A DNA stretch of 62,847 nucleotides from Vulcanimicrobiota bacterium (GTDB taxonomy: Bacteria > Vulcanimicrobiota > JAJTBE01). The position numbers and the translations under genes were made by a program. Each line of letters starts with the position of its first letter. Position 1 is the stretch's first letter. The notes beneath the pieces were generated by a model that worked only from the letters and a program-made list of their open reading frames with translations, made no database searches and was not told where the DNA came from. Location of the stretch: assembly GCA_021107945.1 (NCBI GenBank), contig JAIORV010000010.1:1-62847 (forward strand), in the 5' to 3' direction. This document shows, in pieces, positions 9,543 to 17,848 of the stretch.

Positions 9543-9779
9543 ATGACCGGAATGGCTAATGCCGCTGCTATGACCCAAATGGTGAATTCTGACTATCAGC
9601 AGGCACAGACTGTCGGAACACAAATGATGGCAGACAACCAGAAACAGCAGATGAGAAGATGGCAGATCATGCAGGACACTCAGACCAAGATCTTTGAGAT
9701 CCAGCAGGATGTCACTGTGAACAAAGCCAAAACTCAGGACAAGATGTTTAACAAATGGGATCAGTATATCAGATCCTAA
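9543..9779 (+). CDS. Small Gln/Met-rich helical protein, copy 3
   Basis: Protein identical to copy 2 at all 78 positions; about twelve DNA differences, all silent third-base changes. This shows strong selection on the protein, or gene conversion followed by silent drift. It is separated from copy 2 by a repeat and the nucleotidase-like pseudoenzyme, so the duplication unit was the gene alone or a rearrangement came later. TGGAGGTG lies upstream of the ATG. Function unknown. Confidence 0.85.
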   Translation: MTGMANAAAMTQMVNSDYQQAQTVGTQMMADNQKQQMRRWQIMQDTQTKIFEIQQDVTVNKAKTQDKMFNKWDQYIRS

Positions 9780-9800
9780 AGAAGATTTTTTCAATTGTCA

Positions 9801-9827
9801 AAAAGGCGGTTCAACCGCCTTTTAATT
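9801..9827 (+). terminator. Intrinsic terminator after copy 3
   Basis: Stem AAAAGGCGGT-TCA-ACCGCCTTTT, followed by AATTTTC. A further T-run without a good stem lies at about 9868-9877. Confidence 0.85.
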
Positions 9828-9971
9828 TTCGGCATAATAAATAAAAAAAAAACGGGACCCTCCGGCTCTTTTTTTTTAGTATGACTTGTCATTACAGAAG
9901 GGGAAGAATTCACCTATGTAGTATATATTAAAGGTAGTTTTAAAATAACAAGTATTAAACAGGTGAAAAAA

Positions 9972-10268
9972 TTGAAAATTAAGCTTGAAGTTATGAGTGG
10001 AGCAATGGACGGTGAGGAATTCCACTTAAAAAGATCCTTCACCATAGGAAGAGAAAAGTCCAATGAAGTTCCTCTGAATCTCGATAAATACATATCACGT
10101 CGGCATGCCAGGGTACTTCTTAACGGATCCGGAATATGCGTTGAAGACCTGGGAAGTACAAATGGTACATTTATTTGTGGGGAACGGGTTTATGAAAAAG
10201 TGAAGGTTGATGAAAACCAGTTATTCCGTGTGGGTAGAACATGGGTCAAGTTGAATTGGAAAAAATAA
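9972..10268 (+). CDS. FHA-domain protein
   Basis: A 98-residue single forkhead-associated domain that binds phosphothreonine peptides. Seen: FTIGREKSNEV, the SRRHARV strand with the conserved Ser and His, and DLGSTNGTF. Start: TTG with AGGTG six bases upstream; a GTG at 9963 in the same frame lacks a ribosome site. It lies just upstream of a serine/threonine kinase gene, which is a typical pairing: the FHA protein probably reads phosphorylation made by that kinase or a related one (inference). Confidence 0.9.
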   Translation: MKIKLEVMSGAMDGEEFHLKRSFTIGREKSNEVPLNLDKYISRRHARVLLNGSGICVEDLGSTNGTFICGERVYEKVKVDENQLFRVGRTWVKLNWKK

Positions 10269-10344
10269 TTATAACAGAGGAATAAAGATCCTTATAAAGA
10301 AAATCATGTAATCGGAGGCCGGAGGTTAGAGGTCGGATGTGTAT

Positions 10345-10436
10345 TTACCACGAAGGCACGAAGGACGCGGGGTTGTTACTGTAAAAGCTTCGAATTTCTT
10401 TGTGTTCTCCGTGGCTTCGTGGTTTTGTCTATCCCA
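10345..10436. repeat. CACGAAGG/CCGTGG-type intergenic repeat
   Basis: Contains ACCACGAAGGCACGAAGGACGCGG and, near the other end, TTCTCCGTGGCTTCGTGGT, which pair imperfectly as a long stem. Related pairs lie at 22925-22970 and 36607-36680. A second repeat type (TTCCAACTTCC heptamers) follows at 10448-10470. These fill the gap 10269-10492, and translation of this region as an N-terminal extension of the kinase should be ignored. Confidence 0.65.
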
Positions 10437-10492
10437 CCTCTCAATCCCATTTCCAACTTCCAACTTCCATATTGCTAAGGAGGATGCCCACC

Positions 10493-12472
10493 ATGATGAG
10501 TGCAACAATTGGAAGGTACCATATAGTCCAGGAAATCGGTCGGGGAGGAATGGGTATTGTCTATAAGGGGCATGATCCAATCCTTGAGCGTCCAGTTGCA
10601 ATCAAGATATTATCTCAACAACTTGTTCAGAATCCTGAGATGAAGGAGAGATTTATCAGGGAAGCTCAGGCCGCGGCAAGGTTGAATCACCCCAATATAG
10701 CCGGTATATATGATATTAACGAGCATGAGGGGATATATTATATAGTTTTTGAATTCATTTCAGGACAGAGTCTTGATAAGATACTTGTAGAGAATAACCC
10801 TCTGTCGGTTATCGATGCGTTAAAATATTTCACACCTGCATGTAAGGCACTGGACTATGCCCACCAGCATGGAATCGTTCACAGAGATGTAAAACCTGCA
10901 AATATCATGTGCTCCGACGCTGGCGAGGTGAAAGTATCGGACTTTGGAATTGCCTGGGTTGAAACGGCTAATACACTCACACAACCGGGAGAAATACTGG
11001 GATCCTTCTATTACTTCTCGCCGGAACAAGCTCGGGGCGAAAAGGTCGATAGAAGGGCTGACATATATTCACTTGGCGTCATGTTATATGAAATGCTCAC
11101 GGGAAAGCTCCCTTTCAAGGCAGATAACCCGGCGGCACTCATTCAGCTTCACCTCACGGCGGAACCCAAGTCGCCCACGTTACATAACTCACAAATACCC
11201 CGGAATATTGAAGCGGCGATCCTCAAATGCATGAGTAAGGATGCAACGGATAGGTTCCAGAATATGCAGGATCTCCTGGAAGAGATTACCATCGAGGAAG
11301 CACCGGTGGACCTTTTCGAGACAACTATTTCACCTGCGGAAGCTTCACTTCATAACATTCTGGGAAATAATTACTATAAACAGGGAAAACTTGACCTGGC
11401 AATTCTGGAATGGGACAAAGCAACCGTTCTTGACCCTTATAACGCCCTCACACGCAACAACCTCGGCACCGCGTATGATGGAATAGGAAAACTTGATGAT
11501 GCAATCAGGGAATATAATGAAGCTGTGGAATTGAACCCCAATAACTTTGTCGCTCATTATAACCTCGGCTCGGCATATTATCGAAAAGAAGACCTGGAAA
11601 ATTCCATCGAGGAATATAGAAAAGTTACGGTTTTAAATCCCAAGTTCGCTCCCGCATATTATAATCTGGGAAACGGCTACTTCAAAAAAGGCAAGATTGA
11701 AGCGGCAATGGAGGAATGGCAAAAAGCTCTCATTCTCAACCCGCAATTTGCCGAGGTGCTATATAACCTGGGTAATGCATATTTCCTGAAAGGCAAGAAA
11801 GACGAAGCTTCTTCATATTGGCAAAAAGCACTGGAGCTTGATCCGCAGTTCGCCATTGCGCTGTTTAACATGGGAACGATAGAAATGGCGGAAGGCAATG
11901 AGGATGCCGCAATTGAAATGTGGAATAAAACGCTGGAGATAAACCCCAACTTTGGCGAAGCCCATTACAACATGGGAAATATGTATTATGAGAAAGGAAA
12001 CATCGACCAGGCAATAAAAGAATGGGATAAAGCTACACAGGCGAAGTTTGGCTTCTGGGAAGCTCACTATAACCTGGGAAATGCCCATTATACACTCCAG
12101 AACTTCGAGGAGTCTATTAATCAATGGATGAAGACTGCCGAGTTCAAAGATAATCACTGGCCGGCACACTGGAATCTTGCAAATACGTTCTATTTTGACC
12201 TTGACCAGATAGACCCGGCAATAAACGAATGGCAGAGAACCACGCAGATAAACACCGACCATTGGGAAGCATATTACAACCTTGGCGAAGCTTATCTTTA
12301 CCAGGGGAAGATCGAGCTTGCGATTATGGAATGGGACAAGGTGGTAAGCTTGAATCCAAAATTCTGGCATGTTTATCACAACCTGGGATGCCTGCTTTAT
12401 AGAAAGGGCAAGATTGACCAGGCAGTTTCATACTGGAGCAAGGCCGTGGCGTTAATGCTATTCTCATGGTAG
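10493..12472 (+). CDS. Serine/threonine protein kinase with C-terminal TPR array
   Basis: A 659-residue Hanks-type kinase. Seen: glycine loop GRGGMGIVYKG (16-26), VAIK lysine K38, HRDVKPAN with catalytic D132, DFG at 150-152 and SPEQ of the activation segment. From about residue 290 there are about eleven 34-residue TPR repeats, many with the unusual signature EW(D/Q/N)K(A/T) at the end of helix B, as in AILEWDKATVLDP and AIEMWNKTLEINP. No membrane segment, so it is probably soluble and the TPR array recruits substrates or partners. The ATG at 10493 has AAGGAGG upstream; the frame extends 31 codons further but only through an intergenic repeat. Its neighbours are an FHA protein and a K+ channel. 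Confidence 0.92.
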   Translation: MMSATIGRYHIVQEIGRGGMGIVYKGHDPILERPVAIKILSQQLVQNPEMKERFIREAQAAARLNHPNIAGIYDINEHEGIYYIVFEFISGQSLDKILVENNPLSVIDALKYFTPACKALDYAHQHGIVHRDVKPANIMCSDAGEVKVSDFGIAWVETANTLTQPGEILGSFYYFSPEQARGEKVDRRADIYSLGVMLYEMLTGKLPFKADNPAALIQLHLTAEPKSPTLHNSQIPRNIEAAILKCMSKDATDRFQNMQDLLEEITIEEAPVDLFETTISPAEASLHNILGNNYYKQGKLDLAILEWDKATVLDPYNALTRNNLGTAYDGIGKLDDAIREYNEAVELNPNNFVAHYNLGSAYYRKEDLENSIEEYRKVTVLNPKFAPAYYNLGNGYFKKGKIEAAMEEWQKALILNPQFAEVLYNLGNAYFLKGKKDEASSYWQKALELDPQFAIALFNMGTIEMAEGNEDAAIEMWNKTLEINPNFGEAHYNMGNMYYEKGNIDQAIKEWDKATQAKFGFWEAHYNLGNAHYTLQNFEESINQWMKTAEFKDNHWPAHWNLANTFYFDLDQIDPAINEWQRTTQINTDHWEAYYNLGEAYLYQGKIELAIMEWDKVVSLNPKFWHVYHNLGCLLYRKGKIDQAVSYWSKAVALMLFSW

Positions 12473-12535
12473 GTATAGTCCATTCAGCCTGTAGTTCCAT
12501 CAATGCTGGAAACAGCTTAAGCCAAGTGATATATT

Positions 12536-13627
12536 ATGAGTAATAAAAAGAAACCTCGAAACAAAATAAAAGCATTACTTCGTAAAACAATCCTGATATT
12601 GAGCAGGGTAAAGAAATTTTTCCTGACCAACCAGCTTGTGCTTCTGTTTGTAGTTGTATCTTCGATATTGTTTCTTGGCTCGACATTATTCTTTTTTGTG
12701 GAGAGAGGAAATAATGAAGCTATAAAGACCCCTTTTGACTCCATATACTGGATAATAGTGACAATGAGCACCGTTGGATACGGCGATATTTCTCCCACCA
12801 CATTAACGGGAAGATTTATCGCTATGGTTATCATGTTCGTAGGAGTCTCCTTTATGGGACTATTTTCCGCAACAATCGCCTCGGGACTTGTGGAGCGCGA
12901 TATCAAGGGAGGTATGGGAATGTTAGATGTTGACCTGGAAGATCATGTTGTTGTTTGTGGATGGAATCACAATGCATGTCGCCTTATTGAGAATATTCTT
13001 GAGAGTCAGAAGGACAAGAATATTGTTATTCTTGCAAATCTTCAATCAAAACCCATTCAAAACAAAAATGTTTATTTCGTCAAGGGTGATCCCACGAACG
13101 AAGTTGATCTACACCGCGCCAATATTGAAAGAGCTGAAACGGCGATAGTATTGCTGGATACATCATCGGGCAATCTTGAATCGGCCGACGCCAGGACAAT
13201 TTTAACAACACTTGCTATCGAGACGATAAATTCCGATGTTTATACCTGTGCGGAGATCCTCGATTCAAAAAATCTCCCGCATCTCCGAAACGCAAGGGTT
13301 GACGAGGTGATAACCAGCGGCGAGTTCAGCGGAAGACTAATGGCTCATACGGCGGTGTCACATGGTATTTCAAAGGTGATATCAGAGATCCTTACTCGGA
13401 ATGAAGGATCTGATTTACAGAAAGTCTCTCTTCCGGACGAATTTGCAGGGAAGCCTTTTGATGACCTGTTCAAGCAGTTCAGAGATAAGGAGAACTCTAT
13501 AATCCTTGTCGCCATTGAACGGAATAAAGAAGTTTTTGTGAATCCCGAGAAAGGCTTCGATATAGAAGAAGGCGACAATGCAATATTGATATGCCGGGGC
13601 ACTGTAAAAACCGAGGATTTACTATAG
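12536..13627 (+). CDS. Two-TM potassium channel with RCK (TrkA-N/TrkA-C) domain
   Basis: A 363-residue MthK-like channel. Seen: first membrane helix at about 34-56, pore loop with the selectivity filter TVGYGD (about 81-86), second membrane helix at about 97-117, then a cytoplasmic RCK Rossmann domain starting DHVVVCGWNHNA and a C-terminal TrkA-C-like segment ending with a Glu-rich strand (KGFDIEEGDNAILIC). It would conduct K+ under control of a ligand such as Ca2+ or a nucleotide. The classic GxGxxG is CGWNHNA, as in several channel-type RCK domains. No clear ribosome site precedes the ATG. Confidence 0.93.
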   Translation: MSNKKKPRNKIKALLRKTILILSRVKKFFLTNQLVLLFVVVSSILFLGSTLFFFVERGNNEAIKTPFDSIYWIIVTMSTVGYGDISPTTLTGRFIAMVIMFVGVSFMGLFSATIASGLVERDIKGGMGMLDVDLEDHVVVCGWNHNACRLIENILESQKDKNIVILANLQSKPIQNKNVYFVKGDPTNEVDLHRANIERAETAIVLLDTSSGNLESADARTILTTLAIETINSDVYTCAEILDSKNLPHLRNARVDEVITSGEFSGRLMAHTAVSHGISKVISEILTRNEGSDLQKVSLPDEFAGKPFDDLFKQFRDKENSIILVAIERNKEVFVNPEKGFDIEEGDNAILICRGTVKTEDLL

Positions 13628-13636
13628 AGAAATTGG

Positions 13637-13698
13637 TTAACATGTTAACATTAAATTTACATCTTCATCTTTACACCCTTAAGACCTCATGTTACAAT
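13637..13698 (+). promoter_or_regulatory. TTAACA-type boxes upstream of the 211-residue unknown gene
   Basis: TTAACA (13637), TTAACA (13645), TTTACA (13656) and TTTACA (13670), with steps of 8, 11 and 14; the first two form the 12-base palindrome TTAACATGTTAA. TACAAT at 13693 may be the -10. The 8-then-11 spacing and sequence recur at 34194-34218 upstream of the amylase. Confidence 0.5.
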
Positions 13699-13761
13699 AA
13701 AAGCAAGAATAACTGACAATAGGTGCATTGTGTTTTGCATTTGTGAAGGAGGAAGATTTTC

Positions 13762-14397
13762 ATGGACGGAATTGGTAGAATGAACCAGATGAATCCCATG
13801 TCCACACAATTCAAGGCGAAAGCCATCCGGACAGCCCAAACCCAGGCGGCGACAGTTAAAGATAAAAAAGATCTATCGCCAAAGGATGGAGCAAAAGAAC
13901 TTGATGAGGATATGGTCACCCTGAGTAAGCAGGGCAAGAAATCTATCAAAGACAAAATGGATTCGGCATCTCAAAGTGGTGTCATGTCCGATTTGATGAA
14001 AAAGGAGAAAAAGGGGAAACTTGGTGAGGCAACAATGTTCGGTGGAAAAAGAGAAAGACAAGCCGAAAAGGGAGCCACAGCCGAGGGAAAGGCGGCGCAG
14101 GGTCAGAAGAAAGCCGAGGAAGTTGACCTGGGCGCGAAGATTGAGGCTCTTACGGTTATGAACAGAGATCCCGATGAGATCCGCGGAGATGTGCCTCCCC
14201 AGTACTTCGATGCGTCGAAGAAGATCGTGGAAGGACAGATTAAAAAGGGAGAGCCTGCAAAGAGCCTGACAGAACTGAAAGCTGTCGAAACCGCTCCCCT
14301 GGAGTTGAAATCCGAAAATTACGTAGAGATTATGCCCATCCATGATACCGATAACAAGCCCATCCCGATGGATATGGGCGCCGGGATGAAAAAATAA
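13762..14397 (+). CDS. Unknown Lys/Ala/Gln-rich protein with the MDGI leader
   Basis: A 211-residue hydrophilic protein beginning MDGIGRMNQMNPMS, with a charged middle rich in K, E, A and Q, and a more ordered C-terminus (residues 125-211, including DPDEIRGDVPPQYFDASKKI). No signal peptide, membrane segment or cysteine. GGAGGAAGATTTTC precedes the ATG. The N-terminus resembles those of the subtilase at 37228-38628 (MDGINPRQ) and the small proteins (MDGMAN), and all three are linked to TTAACA boxes. I do not recognise the family; an exported effector or scaffold is a guess. Confidence 0.75.
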   Translation: MDGIGRMNQMNPMSTQFKAKAIRTAQTQAATVKDKKDLSPKDGAKELDEDMVTLSKQGKKSIKDKMDSASQSGVMSDLMKKEKKGKLGEATMFGGKRERQAEKGATAEGKAAQGQKKAEEVDLGAKIEALTVMNRDPDEIRGDVPPQYFDASKKIVEGQIKKGEPAKSLTELKAVETAPLELKSENYVEIMPIHDTDNKPIPMDMGAGMKK

Positions 14398-14509
14398 TAA
14401 CGGTTTCCTAACCGCGATATGTCCTTATTTCAAGGTTTGGGATCACCTCTCGCAAGAGGGGACTGAACATATACGATTTAATAACGGGAAAGTTGATAAA
14501 TCCGTTTTT

Positions 14510-14543
14510 AATTGCCTCTTGTCAGGGAAAGGGGCAATTTAAT
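14510..14543 (+). terminator. Probable terminator after the 211-residue unknown gene
   Basis: AATTGCCTC pairs with GGGGCAATT (one G-T pair), followed by TAATTTTA. The T-run is short. A second hairpin, CCTCTCGCAAGAGG, lies at about 14446-14459. Confidence 0.55.
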
Positions 14544-14558
14544 TTTATGGAGTAAAAT

Positions 14559-15320
14559 ATGATAATAGATATTCATGTACATGAGGGGAAATCTCTGTTT
14601 GGATACGAGTTTGATATTCAAAAACTGCTGGATAATATGCAAAAGATCGGTATAGACAGGGCGGTGCTCCATCCTTTGAAGCCATACAATTATCATTTTG
14701 AGCCGGAAAATACCAGAATTTCAGAGATTGTAAAAAAGTACCCCGACAAGTTCCAGGCGTTTGGAAGGATTGATCCCTGGAGGAAAGACAATGCGCTGGC
14801 CGAGATTAAAAGAATCTTCGAAGATTTGAATTTTATGGGGATTTTTCTCCATCCCATGGAAGAGCAATTTTCACTCACATCACCTGTTCTCAAACCCGTA
14901 TTGAGCCTTCTGAAGGAATATAAAAAGCCTGTAATGGTTTCCGGCGGCCATGTCAGAGTATCTCACCCGAGACAGATTGAATATCTTGCGGGGGAATACC
15001 CTGATATTACATTCATCGCCACATCAGGGGGGCAGATAAACATAAGCGGCATGATGTTGACCGAGGCTGAGGCGATGTTAACAAACCGTCCCAATGTTTA
15101 TATGGAGACATCGGGTATATATCGCCGTGATTTTATAGAGCGTATGACAATAAAATTGGGCGCAGAAAGGATCCTTTTCGGCAGCGGCGTACCTTATTAT
15201 GACCAGGCATTTGAATTGGAAAGAATAAAAACCGCCGATATAACCAATGAGGAAAAAGGAAGTATTCTTGGACGAAATACTGCAAGGATGCTAACTCCAT
15301 TAAATATAGCTGTAAAATGA
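14559..15320 (+). CDS. Amidohydrolase-2-like TIM-barrel protein with altered active site
   Basis: A 253-residue protein of the amidohydrolase_2 (TatD/ACMSD-like) type. The N-terminal metal motif is present (DIHVHEG, residues 4-10). Later positions are not: the usual AHMGG is ATSGG, losing a histidine, and the usual LFGSDxP is LFGSGVP, losing the catalytic aspartate. It may therefore be inactive or use other residues. GGAG lies upstream of the ATG. It overlaps the following rsmE by four bases (ATGA), so the two are translated as a pair. Confidence 0.75.
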   Translation: MIIDIHVHEGKSLFGYEFDIQKLLDNMQKIGIDRAVLHPLKPYNYHFEPENTRISEIVKKYPDKFQAFGRIDPWRKDNALAEIKRIFEDLNFMGIFLHPMEEQFSLTSPVLKPVLSLLKEYKKPVMVSGGHVRVSHPRQIEYLAGEYPDITFIATSGGQINISGMMLTEAEAMLTNRPNVYMETSGIYRRDFIERMTIKLGAERILFGSGVPYYDQAFELERIKTADITNEEKGSILGRNTARMLTPLNIAVK

Positions 15321-16069
15321 GTAGAATTTTTATTCCCAACAACATAATCAATCTCGATCCTCTCATTATTACCGGAGAAATTCATCATCATATATCAAGA
15401 GTGCTCAGACTTCACAGGGGAGACACATTGCAGGCGATATGTGGTGACGGGTTTCTTTATGACATACAAATAAATAATGTTAAAATAAACGGAACATTCG
15501 GGGAAATAATTGAGAAAGAATTCATTGACATTGAGCCTCGTTTGAATGTGACACTTTACCAGGGGATGTTAAAAGGGAAAAAAATCGAAGAAATGATATC
15601 TCCTCTTGTACAACTGGGTTTATCAAGATTTGTTCCCATTCATACAAAAAGATGTGAGAATCGGTTGATGAAATTGGGTATGGCCAAAATAAATAGATAT
15701 GAAAAGATTATCCAATGGGCAACCGCTTTGTCAGGTCGGACACATTTGATGAAAATGGAGCAGCCTTTGTCTTTTCAAGATGCTATGACTGACATACAAA
15801 AGAATGATTTTAATTTAATTTTCTGGGAATCGGCCTTGCAAATACCCCTGAAAAAACAAGTTGAAAAAGTCATTGAAGGAATAGGAAATCATAAAAAAAT
15901 ATCAGTGGGAATATTTATAGGTCCCGAGGGCGGATTTACGGAAGGGGAAGTGGTAATTGCACAAGAATTAAATATAGTGCCTGCTTCTCTTGGAAAGCGA
16001 ATAATTGAAGCTGGGAAGGCGCCGATTATTGCTGTGACATCTTTACTTGTGATATCTTGTGATATATAG
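15317..16069 (+). CDS. rsmE: 16S rRNA (uracil-1498-N3)-methyltransferase RsmE
   Basis: SPOUT methyltransferase that methylates U1498 of 16S rRNA using S-adenosylmethionine. Seen: N-terminal PUA-like domain (IHHHISRVLRLHRGD), IGPEGGFTEGE in the knot, and the LGKRI segment near the C-terminus; 250 residues is normal. Oddity: the knot motif LGxRILRTETA is here LGKRIIEAGKA, so the conserved RTET is replaced. The start ATG overlaps the stop of the amidohydrolase-like gene. Confidence 0.88.
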   Translation: MSRIFIPNNIINLDPLIITGEIHHHISRVLRLHRGDTLQAICGDGFLYDIQINNVKINGTFGEIIEKEFIDIEPRLNVTLYQGMLKGKKIEEMISPLVQLGLSRFVPIHTKRCENRLMKLGMAKINRYEKIIQWATALSGRTHLMKMEQPLSFQDAMTDIQKNDFNLIFWESALQIPLKKQVEKVIEGIGNHKKISVGIFIGPEGGFTEGEVVIAQELNIVPASLGKRIIEAGKAPIIAVTSLLVISCDI

Positions 16070-16195
16070 TTTTTATCTGTAAGGAAAATGATTTGTAAAA
16101 AGGATTTCTGAAAAGAATAATTAATAATTTATTACATGGTTTTATTTGTTTAGGAGAAGGAATATTTACAGTTTATCAAGACAAAAGGGGAGTCC

Positions 16196-16849
16196 ATGAA
16201 TTTTTTTAAGCTGAAAAAAAAGTATATTATTTTCTTAGTGGTTATTGGAGTAATCCTCATCTTATATTTTGGTATCAAAGCTTTGATAAAATCTCATAAG
16301 ATGCAGAAACAAAGGGCGGCCTGGAAAATTTACAAACAGGCCGAGGCAAAGTTTCAGGAAGGCAAGGCCAATGAAGCACTTTCAGTTTGCGAGAAGGCAT
16401 ATCCCGATCTTGTTGATGATAAATTGAAAGCCGAGTGCATTTCATTGATGGCTGAGTGCCACGGAAAATCAAAACGTGTACTTCTTGCGGAAGATAAATT
16501 CAAGGAAGCTGTAAAGCTTGCTCCCACTGACTACAAACTGCATCTTCGTTTCGGGCGCATGTATTTATATAATGCCAAATACCGGGCAAATGTAGAAATG
16601 GCAAACAGGGAATATGTAAAGGCGCTGGAGCAATTAAATGATGCTCAGAAATTCTGTCCTTTACAGGATATAATGGATAGGCAGGATATTCTCTTCCACC
16701 AGGCTGATGTTTTGGAGAAGCTCAAAATATTTGCCGAAGCGCAGAATAAGTATAAACAAATGGTAAAATTAGGCGATACATATCCAACTAAAAGATCAAG
16801 ATATTACGAAGAAGCAAAAACAAGATTAGAAGAACTGGAAAAGGAATAA
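16196..16849 (+). CDS. Membrane-anchored TPR protein
   Basis: A 217-residue protein with one N-terminal membrane helix (about 10-31, KKYIIFLVVIGVILILYFGI) and two to four TPR-like units after it (AWKIYKQAEAKFQEGKANEA, LAEDKFKEAVKLAPTDYKLH). It probably faces the extracytoplasmic side with a tethered TPR domain. AGGGGAGTCC precedes the ATG. Function unknown. Confidence 0.8.
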   Translation: MNFFKLKKKYIIFLVVIGVILILYFGIKALIKSHKMQKQRAAWKIYKQAEAKFQEGKANEALSVCEKAYPDLVDDKLKAECISLMAECHGKSKRVLLAEDKFKEAVKLAPTDYKLHLRFGRMYLYNAKYRANVEMANREYVKALEQLNDAQKFCPLQDIMDRQDILFHQADVLEKLKIFAEAQNKYKQMVKLGDTYPTKRSRYYEEAKTRLEELEKE

Positions 16850-16856
16850 AAAAAAC

Positions 16857-17053
16857 GTAACTATTCACCGCAGAGAACGCAGAGGACACAGAGGACACTG
16901 AAACAAGTTCAGTGCAGGCGCAGAGTTTTAATATAGTTAACACTTCAGACAATTACTAATTCCATTAAATTTGGATAGAGGCCGGTCTCCCGACCAGCCT
17001 TAGACATTATTAAATCGTGGTTTAAAATCCCCACAAAAAGGGGCTGAATAGTT
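16857..17053 (+). repeat. Composite intergenic repeat, copy 2
   Basis: Longer version of the element at 8311-8470. The CGCAGAG part is expanded and includes a nested GAAACAAGTTCAGTGCAGG piece. Ends with CACAAAAAGGGGCTGAATAG. It begins seven bases after the stop of the TPR gene. Confidence 0.8.
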
Positions 17054-17077
17054 TCAAAAAAACCGGAAAAATGATAA

Positions 17078-17101
17078 AGGCGCATCTTTTTAGATGCGCC
17101 T
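17078..17101 (-). terminator. Terminator of tRNA-Leu
   Basis: Perfect 10-base stem AGGCGCATCT-TTTT-AGATGCGCCT. On the minus strand it lies just after the tRNA and is followed by TTATCATTTTTCC. Confidence 0.8.
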
Positions 17102-17111
17102 AATTTTGTTA

Positions 17112-17196
17112 TGGTGCGGAGGGGGGGACTCGAACCCCCACGGCTATTGCCATACGCCCCTCAAGCGTACACGTCTACCAATTCCGCCACCTCCGC
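17112..17196 (-). tRNA. tRNA-Leu (anticodon GAG)
   Basis: The minus strand reads GCGGAGG-TG-GCGG for the acceptor arm and D-arm start. The anticodon stem-loop is TACGC-TTGAGGG-GCGTA with anticodon GAG. A long variable arm (TGGCAATAGCC), a GGTTCGAGTCC T-arm and CCTCCGC-A complete it. The CCA end is encoded (17112-17114). All parts of a class II leucine tRNA are present. Confidence 0.95.
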
Positions 17197-17229
17197 CCGG
17201 TGGATAATAGCTTTCCGCTAACCTTCTGT

Positions 17230-17258
17230 ATTATATGGCAAAATATTACCATTGTCAA
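17230..17258 (-). promoter_or_regulatory. Sigma-70-type promoter for tRNA-Leu
   Basis: On the minus strand TTGACA (17258-17253) and TATAAT (17235-17230) are separated by exactly 17 bases and lie about 33 bases upstream of the tRNA 5' end. Confidence 0.85.
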
Positions 17259-17472
17259 TACAGTTTAAAATAAAAAAAGGAAAAGATTCCGCTTGTAATT
17301 TAATCGCCGGAAATGGGATACTTTGTTTGTTCACGGGGTTGACGACGCATAGTCATTGACGAGGAAGATGTAGGTTGAGCTCTAAAAGAGGAGCATGGAG
17401 AAGATGAGGGGAAATACTATAATAGCAAAACTAAATCCTTTAAGGCAAAATCATCAGGATATATTTATTACT

Positions 17473-17781
17473 ACAGGATTTACGCAAAATGAGGAGTTAG
17501 CCTTGTCATTCTGAGCGATATACGAGAGAGTTACTTTAATCTGATGATTTTCTGAAGGACGGGATTTCCTTGATGTACGGGGATTCACATAGCGAAGAAT
17601 CTCCTGAATGTTGTCCTGAGAGATCGCTATTCATGGATAGAGATCCTTCGCTGATTAATACATCGGAGGTATGTAAGCCCCGTTCCTGAGAAAGGTATGC
17701 CTATTAAAGTAAATTAGATCGTATTCCGTTCAGGATGACAGTTTCATGCATTTCTTTCTTGGAAATGCGTAAGCCCTGTTA
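17473..17781. repeat. GTCATCCTGAG-type dispersed repeat
   Basis: Imperfect array of GTCATTCTGAGCG, GCGAAGAATCTC, ATGGATAGAGATCCTTCGCTG, ATTAGATCGTATTCCG and a hairpin GCATTTC...GAAATGC. The same elements recur at 19409-19500, 40948-41262, 47856-48130, 48338-48420 and 53070-53460. No gene is supported in the 650 bases between the tRNA and 17849; the part 17259-17472 shows nothing recognisable. Confidence 0.75.
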
Positions 17782-17848
17782 CTATTCAAAGTAAGATTTA
17801 TTAATTGGAAAAGTAACTTGAGAAATTTAACATTGGGGGTTTATCAAC

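Noticed and set aside
7574-9779. Assigning the small Gln/Met-rich proteins as type III needle or WXG100 proteins
   Set aside because: Length and helicity fit, but the WXG motif and the needle C-terminal pattern are missing, so no assignment was made.
17404-17514. A 36-codon open frame (MRGNTIIAKLNP) after the tRNA
   Set aside because: No ribosome site, ends inside a dispersed repeat, no resemblance to a known protein.
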